A stretch of DNA of 64,000 bases, from NCBI RefSeq assembly GCF_024198235.1, contig NZ_JAKCFB010000006.1, forward strand, positions 248,001-312,000, in the 5' to 3' direction. The translations under genes were made by a program, and so were the position numbers. Shown piece after piece: positions 53,985 through 64,000 of this stretch (its first letter is position 1; each line of letters begins with the position of its first letter). This DNA is from Myxococcus dinghuensis. GTDB taxonomy: Bacteria; Myxococcota; Myxococcia; Myxococcales; Myxococcaceae. The notes under the pieces are model-generated. The model did not search any database and had not been told where the DNA came from. It saw nothing but the letters and a program-made list of their open reading frames with translations.

Positions 53985-54248
53985 TCAGGCCGCGGGAGTG
54001 GTCTTCGGCTGCTTCGAGGCGACCTTGATGAGGTCCGCCACGGTCTCGGAAGGCGTCGCGCCCGTCTTCAGCCAGTAGTTCAGCCGGTCCTCGTTGAACT
54101 CCACCTTCGGCGGGGTCAGGTTCGGGTCGTACGCACCCACCGCCTCGATGAACTTGCCGTCCCGGGGGTTCCGGGAGTCGGTGGCAACCACGTGGTAGTA
54201 CGGCTTCTTCTTGGCGCCCGCGCGGGCAAGACGGAGGACAACGGCCAT
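53985..54248 (-). CDS. rpsP: 30S ribosomal protein S16
   Basis: An 87-residue ribosomal protein: MAVVLRLARAGAKKKPYYHV followed by VATDSRNPRDGKFIEAVGAYDP, both S16 hallmarks. The second in-frame methionine (54248) is the standard start and has GGAG about seven bases upstream. First gene of the rpsP-khpA-rimM-trmD-rplS operon; a promoter is predicted 47-75 bases upstream. Confidence 0.98.
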   Translation of the reverse strand: MAVVLRLARAGAKKKPYYHVVATDSRNPRDGKFIEAVGAYDPNLTPPKVEFNEDRLNYWLKTGATPSETVADLIKVASKQPKTTPAA

Positions 54249-54294
54249 GGAGTGCTCCAACGAACAAGTAACGACGATGGAAACGGGGTGGCGC

Positions 54295-54323
54295 TCTTAA
54301 CGCCGCTCCCGCTGGATTGTCAA
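54295..54323 (-). promoter_or_regulatory. Putative sigma-70 promoter of the rpsP operon
   Basis: On the - strand TTGACA (54318-54323), a 17-bp spacer and TTAAGA (54295-54300). The -35 box is perfect, the -10 box is weak. It lies between the rlmN stop and the rpsP start. Confidence 0.6.
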
Positions 54324-54337
54324 GGAAGCTCGGGACC

Positions 54338-55471
54338 TTATGTCGTGCTCTCCGCGACCTGCTCCCCGCGGTTGGCGAGCTGGCCACAAGCACCGGCGAT
54401 GTCCCGGCCCCGGTTCCGGCGGATGTAGGCGGCCACGTGGCCGTCGGAGAGGATGGCCCGGAACTGCTCCGCCCGCTCCTCCGCGGTGGTCTGGAACCCC
54501 AACCCGGGGTTCTCGTTGTAGGGAATCAGGTTGACCTTCACCGGAATTCCCTTCAGCAGCTGGATGAGGCGGTGGGCGTCCTCGTCGGTGTCGTTGAAGC
54601 CCTGGATGAGGACGTACTCGAAGGTGATGCGCCGGCCCTGGCGCAGGGGGAACTTGCGGCACGCGTCGAGCAACGCGGCGATGTTCCACTTGCGGTTGAC
54701 GGGCATCGTCTTGCTGCGCTGCTCGTCCGTGCTGGCGTTGAGGGAGATGGCCAGCTTCACGTCGGTCTCCTTGCCGAAGCGCTCGATCATGGGGACGAGG
54801 CCGACGGTGGAGACGGTGATGTGCCGGTGGCTGAAGTTGGGCCCGTCCTCGGACTGGAGGATGGCGAGGGCCGTCTTCAGGTTCTCGAAGTTGTGGAGCG
54901 GCTCGCCCATGCCCATGAACACGAGGTTCGACAGCGGGCGGAGCGTCTCGTGGCCCTCGTTCTTGCGGACCTCGCGGTTGACGGCGTGGACCTGGGCGAC
55001 GATCTCGCTGGGCGTCAGGTTGCGCTTGAGGCCCATGGTGCCCGTCATGCAGAAGCCGCAGGCCATGGCGCAGCCCACCTGGGTGGACACGCACAGCGTC
55101 CGGCGATCCTCGGAAGGCATGTAGACGGATTCGATGTAGCGGCCGTCGCGCGTCTTCCAACGGTACTTGATGGTGCCGTCGGTGCTGCGCAGCTCCACGT
55201 CCTTCACCAGCGGGATGATCTCCGCCGCCTGCTTGAGCTTCTCGCGCAGGACCTTGGACAGGTCCGTCATCTCGTCGAACGAGGTGGCGCCGCGCTGGTG
55301 CAGCCAGCGGTAGACCTGCGGGGCCCGGAACGCGCGCTCGCCGAGCTGCTCGGTGACGAAGCGGGTGAGCCCCTCCATGGACAGGCTGGCCACGTCCACG
55401 AGCTTCGCGGGCGCCGGCGCCGGCAGGGGCTCGGTGACGGGAAGGGAGGCGGTGGCGGGGGTCTCGGTCAT
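54338..55471 (-). CDS. rlmN: 23S rRNA (adenine2503-C2)-methyltransferase RlmN
   Basis: A 377-residue radical SAM enzyme. The iron-sulfur motif is CxxxCxxC in GCAMACGFCMTG (Cys134, Cys138, Cys141), and VFMGMGEPLHNFEN and ISLNASTDEQRS are further RlmN segments. It methylates A2503 in 23S rRNA and A37 of some tRNAs. The ATG at 55471 is chosen over upstream in-frame codons because the extra 46 residues are low-complexity. It precedes rpsP, with a predicted new promoter between them. Confidence 0.96.
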   Translation of the reverse strand: MTETPATASLPVTEPLPAPAPAKLVDVASLSMEGLTRFVTEQLGERAFRAPQVYRWLHQRGATSFDEMTDLSKVLREKLKQAAEIIPLVKDVELRSTDGTIKYRWKTRDGRYIESVYMPSEDRRTLCVSTQVGCAMACGFCMTGTMGLKRNLTPSEIVAQVHAVNREVRKNEGHETLRPLSNLVFMGMGEPLHNFENLKTALAILQSEDGPNFSHRHITVSTVGLVPMIERFGKETDVKLAISLNASTDEQRSKTMPVNRKWNIAALLDACRKFPLRQGRRITFEYVLIQGFNDTDEDAHRLIQLLKGIPVKVNLIPYNENPGLGFQTTAEERAEQFRAILSDGHVAAYIRRNRGRDIAGACGQLANRGEQVAESTT

Positions 55472-55647
55472 CGTCGTCGCGCTGTAAACGGTGGGCCTGG
55501 GGGCGTCCCTTCCCATACCTGGGGCCGAGGTGTCAAAGGCGTCCCCGGCCGGCAGGTCGACTCGAACGCCCCTCCCCTGCCTGGACCGCCCGCCCGCCCG
55601 GCGAGCCACGATCGCGCGACCGTCGGCTCACCCAGCACCTCCGCCAC

Positions 55648-56025
55648 TCATTGCGTCGGCTCCGACAGAATGCTCACGGGAGGACGGACACACATCCGCT
55701 TCTCGAAGCCCGCCGGGGGCCCGTAGGGCACCTCCCTCCTCGGGAGTTCCTTGTTGCTGATGTAGGAGAGTCTCAACTCGACGGTCCTGAAGGGGCCGTG
55801 GTTCCTGACCTGCAGCCGCGTACCCGCCATCAGACCTCCCGCCGGAGAGCCAGGACAGGAGTCGTCCTCCTTGGCGAACTCGAGCGCCACATCCTCCCCC
55901 AGGACGAGCGTCTCGGCGGGGCCCGACACAAGCGCCTCGGCCCATTCACGGACGAACAACCCAGCTCCGAACCCCACCACGAAGACGACCCCGAAGCCGA
56001 GCGACACCATCAGCCGACGACTCAC
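55648..56025 (-). CDS. Small membrane-anchored protein of unknown function
   Basis: A 125-residue protein with an N-terminal hydrophobic segment (MVSLGFGVVFVVGFGAGLF) that may be an uncleaved anchor or signal, followed by a mostly beta domain (VALEFAKEDDSCPG, RTVELRLSYISNKELP). No family recognised. The GTG start is supported by GGAGGAGG about four bases upstream. It is flanked by rlmN and ndk, with gaps of about 180-200 bp, so it is probably a single-gene unit. Confidence 0.7.
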   Translation of the reverse strand: MSRRLMVSLGFGVVFVVGFGAGLFVREWAEALVSGPAETLVLGEDVALEFAKEDDSCPGSPAGGLMAGTRLQVRNHGPFRTVELRLSYISNKELPRREVPYGPPAGFEKRMCVRPPVSILSEPTQ

Positions 56026-56154
56026 GACACCTCCTCCGCCGCGCGCGCGGCCGGGTGTTCGCCATCTCAGGGGAAGCACACCCCGACGCGGCACCAGAAT
56101 CGACGGCGACCCTAGCGCACCCCCCGTGCGACCAGGCCATCCGCCGAAACGACA

Positions 56155-56196
56155 ACGGCCCGGGCCAGCCCCTCGCGGGTGCCGACACCGGGCCGT
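56155..56196 (-). terminator. Probable ndk terminator
   Basis: A 9-bp perfect stem (ACGGCCCGG at 56155-56163 with 56188-56196), followed on the - strand by TGTCGTTTC. It lies 32 bp past the ndk stop. Confidence 0.6.
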
Positions 56197-56227
56197 CCGT
56201 CCAGGGCCGCGTGGGCGGCCCACCCGC

Positions 56228-56671
56228 CTACTTCTTGGCGGTGTACTCGTACGGCTGGATCTCCGTCTCGCGGAAGAAGTACGCGATCTCGATCTTCGCG
56301 TTCTCCAGGCTGTCGGAGCCGTGGACCGTGTTCTGGTCGATGCTGGTGGCGAAGTCCTTGCGGATGGTGCCCTCAGCGGCGTTCGCCGGGTTGGTCGCGC
56401 CCATGATGTCGCGGTTGGCGAGGACGGCGTTCTCACCCTCCAGCACCATCAGGACCACCGGGCCGGAGATCATGAACTGCACCAGGTCCTTGAAGAAGGG
56501 GCGGGCCTTGTGGACCGCGTAGAAGCCCTCGGCCTCCTTCTGGGACAGCTGCTGCAGCCGGATCGCGACCGGCTTCAGGCCCTTGTCCTCGAAGCGGGTG
56601 ATGATCTTCCCGATGACGCCCTTCTGCAGACCGTCCGGCTTGATGATGGACAGCGTACGCTCGATGGCCAT
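56228..56671 (-). CDS. ndk: Nucleoside diphosphate kinase
   Basis: A 147-residue enzyme. [21 protein letters not shown] opens the fold; [15 protein letters not shown] and the phospho-accepting histidine in NTVHGSDS are diagnostic. It balances nucleoside triphosphate pools. Co-directional with sucD upstream (30-bp gap); ndk following the TCA block fits the use of the NTP formed by succinyl-CoA synthetase. Confidence 0.98.
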   Translation of the reverse strand: MAIERTLSIIKPDGLQKGVIGKIITRFEDKGLKPVAIRLQQLSQKEAEGFYAVHKARPFFKDLVQFMISGPVVLMVLEGENAVLANRDIMGATNPANAAEGTIRKDFATSIDQNTVHGSDSLENAKIEIAYFFRETEIQPYEYTAKK

Positions 56672-56701
56672 GTGACTGGCTCCTTGTTCCCTTGAGGGGT
56701 G

Positions 56702-57598
<897 letters not shown>

Positions 57599-57639
57599 GG
57601 CGCTCCTTCAGGAAAGTGTTGGCGATGAAGCGCGCCGGA

Positions 57640-58800
<1,161 letters not shown>

Positions 58801-59145
58801 CGAGGCTCCATGTGGAGACGAGGGGGACGACCGCTTACAGGCGGCCAGCGCGTGCCCCTCATTGCGCAGAAAACAACGGATGGCAAGGCCGTTTGACCCG
58901 ACCCCCACCGCGGTGCGGCAGGCGGTGGACAGCGGATAACCCTGGATGTCCGGGGAGATGAGCGCGCCTTCACCCCATCGTCACGAGGAGGAAACAGCGC
59001 CCGGGACGTCCAGCGGTCGAGTCGTGCGCCGCTCCCCTCCCCTGGCGACGCCCGGAGGCCCCGGGAACGGCGACGGCCCCGCCCACGTCCGGAAGAGGAC
59101 GCGGAGACGGGGCCGCCTCGAAGCGAGCCGTGAGCGGGCGTGGGC
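58801..59145. other. Intergenic region between sdhB and sucC
   Basis: 345 bp without a plausible gene; in particular no membrane anchor subunit of succinate dehydrogenase. It holds the hairpin at 59074-59115 and presumably the sucCD promoter, for which I find no strong boxes. Confidence 0.6.
59074..59115 (-). terminator. Hairpin after sdhB
   Basis: An 8-bp outer stem (CGGCCCCG at 59074-59081 with 59108-59115) and an inner 5-bp stem (59086-59090 with 59097-59101), 31 bp after the sdhB stop. No T-run. Confidence 0.5.
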
Positions 59146-59952
59146 CTAGCCCGGACCGCCGTGGCTCTTCTTCTCCTCCTCCTGCGAGAAGAGGTCCTTG
59201 ATGACGACCTTGGTCACCTCGCGGTTCATCATCGCGATGGAGGTCGTGAGCGGGATCTCCTTCGGGCAGACCTTGACGCAGTTCTGCGCCTTGCCGCAGT
59301 CGGAGAGACCGCCGGGGCCCATGAGGGCGCGCACGCGCTCCTCGGCGTTCATCTTCCCCGTCGGGTTCATGTTGAACAGGCGGGCCTGGCTGATGGCCGC
59401 CGCGCCGACGAAGGAGTTGTCCATGGTCACCTGGGGGCAGGCCTCGAGGCAGCTTCCGCAGGTGATGCACGTGGAGAGCACGTACATCGTGGACTGGTCC
59501 ACGGGCGACTGACGCGGGCCGGGGCCCAGGTTGTGCGTGCCGTCGATGGGCACCCAGCCCTTGACGCGCTTGAGCGCCTCGAACATGCGGTTGCGGTCCA
59601 CCGCCAGGTCGCGGACGACGGGGAACTTCGTCATCGGCTCCAGGGTGATGGGCTGCTCCAGCTTGTCGATGAGCGCCGAGCAGGCCATGCGCACGCGCCC
59701 GTTGATGTTCATGGCGCAGCTGCCGCAGACCTCCTCGAGGCACGCGGCGTCCCACACCACCGGCGGCACCTTCTTGCCGTCCGCGGTGACCGGGTTGCGC
59801 TGGATCTCCATCAGGCACGAGATGACGTTGGCGCCCTTGCGATAGGGGACCTTGAACTCATCGTAGTGGCCCGGCTGGCTGGGATCGTCCTGCCGCCAGA
59901 TGCGGAAGGTGATGGTCTGGGTACTGACGGCAGATGCCTGTGCGGTGTCCAT
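59146..59952 (-). CDS. sdhB: Succinate dehydrogenase/fumarate reductase iron-sulfur subunit
   Basis: A 268-residue protein with the N-terminal plant-type ferredoxin domain (CLEEVCGSCAMNINGR for the 2Fe-2S site) and C-terminal bacterial-type ferredoxin motifs (CITCGSCLEACPQ and CVKVCPKEIPL) for the other two clusters. It carries electrons from SdhA to the quinone site in the membrane anchor. It starts 80 bp after sdhA. Confidence 0.97.
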   Translation of the reverse strand: MDTAQASAVSTQTITFRIWRQDDPSQPGHYDEFKVPYRKGANVISCLMEIQRNPVTADGKKVPPVVWDAACLEEVCGSCAMNINGRVRMACSALIDKLEQPITLEPMTKFPVVRDLAVDRNRMFEALKRVKGWVPIDGTHNLGPGPRQSPVDQSTMYVLSTCITCGSCLEACPQVTMDNSFVGAAAISQARLFNMNPTGKMNAEERVRALMGPGGLSDCGKAQNCVKVCPKEIPLTTSIAMMNREVTKVVIKDLFSQEEEKKSHGGPG

Positions 59953-60032
59953 GTGGCTCGACCCTTCACTTCCAAGTCAGTTTCGGCGGCCCGGACCTGC
60001 GCCCGGGCCCGCCCCAAGAACTCCCCGGCGAC

Positions 60033-61907
60033 TCACGCGTACCAGCGCGGCTCGGGCGACAACACGTCGGTCTTGACGTCCTCGTAGGAGATCTGCGGCC
60101 CCTGCTCCGCGTACTTCGCGATGGTCGTCTTCGCCCACTTGTCGTGGCGCTTCTGCCACTGCGCCATCCACTCCGGATCCTTGTTCGGGTCCTTCGTCTT
60201 GGGCTCGGGCAGCGAGAAGTCCGGCTTGTAGTGCGCGCCGCGGCTCTCGTCGCGCAGGAGCGCGCTGGTGGCGATGACCTCGCCCAGCTCCAGCATGTTC
60301 CACAGCTGGTTGGTGTACGAGAGCGAGCGGTTGGAGGAGTTGCCCGTGTCGAGCACGTTCACGTTCTTCCAGCGGCCCTTGAGCTCGCGGATCTTCTCCA
60401 CCGTCTTCTTCAACCGGTCGTTGTAGCGGACGACGGTGCAGTTCTCCGTCATCACGTCGCCCAGCTCCTTCGCCAGCCCGTACGGGTTCTCCGGGCCGTT
60501 CATCTTCTTGATGGTGGCGAAGCGGTCCTCCCAGTAGCGCTTGGCGTCCTGGAAGTACTTCTGCGGCATCGCCGCCGCGCTGGTCTCGTTGTTCTTGGCG
60601 AACGAGGTCATCGCCGGGCCGCCGATCATGCCCGAGTAGATGCACGACAGCAGGGAGTTGGCGCCCAGGCGGTTGGCGCCGTGGAACGCGTAGTCCGCCT
60701 CGCCCGCGGCGTACAGGCCCGGGATGTTGGTGGACTGGTTCTTCGGGCTGCCTTCCAGCGGGGTGTTGTCCTTGTTCGGCTCGAACGTCACGTACAGGCC
60801 GCCCATGGAGTAGTGCATGCCCGGGAAGATGACCATCGGCGTGACGCGCGGGTCGTCTCCCACGAACTTCTCGTAGATCTCCATGACGCCCTTGATCTTG
60901 GCGTCCAGCGTCTTGGCCGGGATGTGCGTGACGTCCAGGTACACGCCGTCGCGCCCGCCGATGCCCATGCCCAGGTCGCGGCAGACCATGAAGATCTCGC
61001 GCGTGGCGACGTCGCGGGGGACCAGGTTCTTGTACTTGGGGTACTTCTCCTCGAGGAAGTACCAGCGCTCGCTCTCCGGGATGTCCCGGGGCCCGCGCGT
61101 GTCACCCTTCTTCCGGGGCACCCAGACGCGGCCACCCTCGCCGCGGACCGACTCGCTCATCAGGCGCAGCTTGTCCTCGCCCGGGATGGAGGTCGGGTGC
61201 ACCTGGATGAACTCGCCGTTGGCGTAGATGGCGCCCTCCATGAAGGCGCGACCCGCGGCGGTGCCGGTGTTGATGATGGAGTTCGTCGAGCGGCCGAAGA
61301 CGATGCCCGGGCCACCCGTGGCGAGGCACACGGCCTCCGCCGGGAAGGTGCGGATCTCCATGGTCCGCAGGTCCACGGCCACGCTGCCGATGCAGCGGCC
61401 GCTCTCGTCCTTCACCGTGCCGAGCCACTCCCAGTACTCGTACTTGGTGACCTTGCCCTCCGCCTCGTAGCGGCGCACCTGCTCGTCCAGCGCGTAGAGC
61501 AACTGCTGGCCCGTGGTCGCGCCCGCGAACGCGGTGCGGTGGTGGAGCGTGCCACCGAACCGGCGGAAGTCGAGCAGCCCTTCCGGCGTGCGGTTGAACG
61601 TCACGCCCATGCGGTCCAGCAGGTAGATGATGCTGGGGGCCGCGTAGCACATGCCCTTGACGGACACCTGCTCCGCCAGGAAGTCGCCGCCGCGCAGCGT
61701 GTCCTTGACGTGGATCTCCGGGCTGTCGCCCTCGCCCTTGGTGTTCACCGCACCATTGATGCCGCCCTGAGCGCAAACCGAGTGGGAGCGCTTCACCGGA
61801 ACGAGCGAGAGCACATCCACCTGATGACCCGCCTCAGCGAGCTTGATCGTCGTCATCAGCCCCGCGAGACCGCCGCCCACCACCGTGAACCGCGCTGCTG
61901 CTGCCAT
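60033..61907 (-). CDS. sdhA: Succinate dehydrogenase flavoprotein subunit
   Basis: A 624-residue flavoprotein with the FAD-binding start FTVVGGGLAGLMTTIKLAE, the covalent-FAD histidine in RSHSVCAQGGINGA, and the late substrate-binding segment HGANRLGANSLLSCIYSG. It oxidises succinate to fumarate. ATGATG at 61905-61910 is preceded by AAGGAG; I chose the second ATG because of spacing (six bases). Its size is near 620-650, as in the SDH types that pair with a single di-haem anchor. No sdhC gene is found on either side. Confidence 0.97.
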   Translation of the reverse strand: MAAAARFTVVGGGLAGLMTTIKLAEAGHQVDVLSLVPVKRSHSVCAQGGINGAVNTKGEGDSPEIHVKDTLRGGDFLAEQVSVKGMCYAAPSIIYLLDRMGVTFNRTPEGLLDFRRFGGTLHHRTAFAGATTGQQLLYALDEQVRRYEAEGKVTKYEYWEWLGTVKDESGRCIGSVAVDLRTMEIRTFPAEAVCLATGGPGIVFGRSTNSIINTGTAAGRAFMEGAIYANGEFIQVHPTSIPGEDKLRLMSESVRGEGGRVWVPRKKGDTRGPRDIPESERWYFLEEKYPKYKNLVPRDVATREIFMVCRDLGMGIGGRDGVYLDVTHIPAKTLDAKIKGVMEIYEKFVGDDPRVTPMVIFPGMHYSMGGLYVTFEPNKDNTPLEGSPKNQSTNIPGLYAAGEADYAFHGANRLGANSLLSCIYSGMIGGPAMTSFAKNNETSAAAMPQKYFQDAKRYWEDRFATIKKMNGPENPYGLAKELGDVMTENCTVVRYNDRLKKTVEKIRELKGRWKNVNVLDTGNSSNRSLSYTNQLWNMLELGEVIATSALLRDESRGAHYKPDFSLPEPKTKDPNKDPEWMAQWQKRHDKWAKTTIAKYAEQGPQISYEDVKTDVLSPEPRWYA

Positions 61908-61910
61908 CAT

Positions 61911-62155
61911 CGTCTCCTTGACTGCCAGGATGCCGGACACACCTTCCATCGCCAGCGTGCCTCTCCGGACACGCCACGCTCCGGACATCCCTGTGCGAGT
62001 TCTACAGGCTAGTTAACTTGGCGAAACAGCGCCGCAACCACGGCGCCTGGGGCGATAAGGCCGCGTCATTCGCGGCATCAGACGCGGGGCCCGCCGGGCC
62101 ATGCCGGCGGGCCGCCTGCGTCTGGAAGGGAGTCCAGGACTCCCGGATCCACGGC
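61911..62155. other. Intergenic region between mdh and sdhA
   Basis: 245 bp without a supported gene. A 9-bp GC-rich hairpin lies at 62089-62112, 44 bp past the mdh stop; it has no T-run. Confidence 0.55.
62089..62112 (-). terminator. GC-rich hairpin after mdh
   Basis: GCCCGCCGG (62089-62097) pairs with 62104-62112, loop of 6 nt. Possible terminator or attenuator of mdh transcripts; no T-run. Confidence 0.4.

Positions 62156-64000
<1,845 letters not shown>

Noticed and set aside
58946-59149. Possible sdhC-like small membrane protein gene in the sdhB-sucC gap
   Set aside because: The frame encodes a charged, arginine-rich sequence without hydrophobic helices or haem-ligand histidines.

Overview
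The window is high-GC DNA whose protein set points to a member of the Myxococcaceae (Myxococcus, Corallococcus or Pyxidicoccus type; I cannot fix the genus). The best markers are a 287-residue encapsulin shell gene next to a ferritin-like cargo gene ending in the myxobacterial targeting motif LTVGSLRK, a huge secreted M36 protease with a MYXO-CTERM-like tail, many lipoproteins, and an NtrC-type regulator. Apart from the left edge and the tRNA neighbourhood it reads as ordinary chromosome, with most genes tightly spaced.

Layout. 1-5008: five short-spaced + strand genes, including a tail-fibre-like protein with an S74 self-cleaving chaperone; this looks like the end of a phage-tail-like or contractile-injection-type cluster. 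5043-12983: single genes: DHA2 efflux pump, Tat-type pirin, membrane acyltransferase, VOC protein, VWA lipoprotein, small lipoprotein, expansin-like lipoprotein. 13036-22995 (- strand): O-methyltransferase, then a three-gene module of a YqiJ/DUF1449-like membrane protein, a YqiK-like flotillin and an 1834-residue AAA+ ATPase of the DUF3686 type. 23104-29569: 2OG oxygenase, DUF1330 protein, Tat amidase, patatin, and a CPA2 antiporter carrying a C-terminal UBP zinc finger. 29847-37784: M36 protease with 15 Ig-like domains, part of them in exact 570-bp tandem periods. 37785-39093: mostly non-coding, holding a frameshifted gene remnant and two initiator tRNA genes with promoter and terminators. 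39094-43080: multi-S1-domain RNA-binding protein and murJ. 43151-48537 (+ strand): encapsulin cargo and shell, NtrC regulator, M23 peptidase, outer-membrane protein. 48631-55471 (- strand): rlmN, the conserved rpsP-khpA-rimM-trmD-rplS operon, a membrane-inserted degenerate SMC/Rad50-like protein, yraN, rsmI. 55648-64000 (- strand): small membrane-anchored protein, ndk, and a TCA-cycle block icd-mdh-sdhA-sdhB-sucC-sucD.

How genes work together. The TCA block supplies consecutive enzymes from isocitrate to malate/oxaloacetate (2-oxoglutarate dehydrogenase and the SDH membrane anchor are not in the window). The rpsP operon couples ribosomal proteins to tRNA modification and ribosome maturation. 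The encapsulin pair forms an iron-storing compartment. The flotillin/YqiJ/AAA+ set is the best candidate for a poorly described system: a membrane microdomain scaffold with a dedicated giant ATPase.
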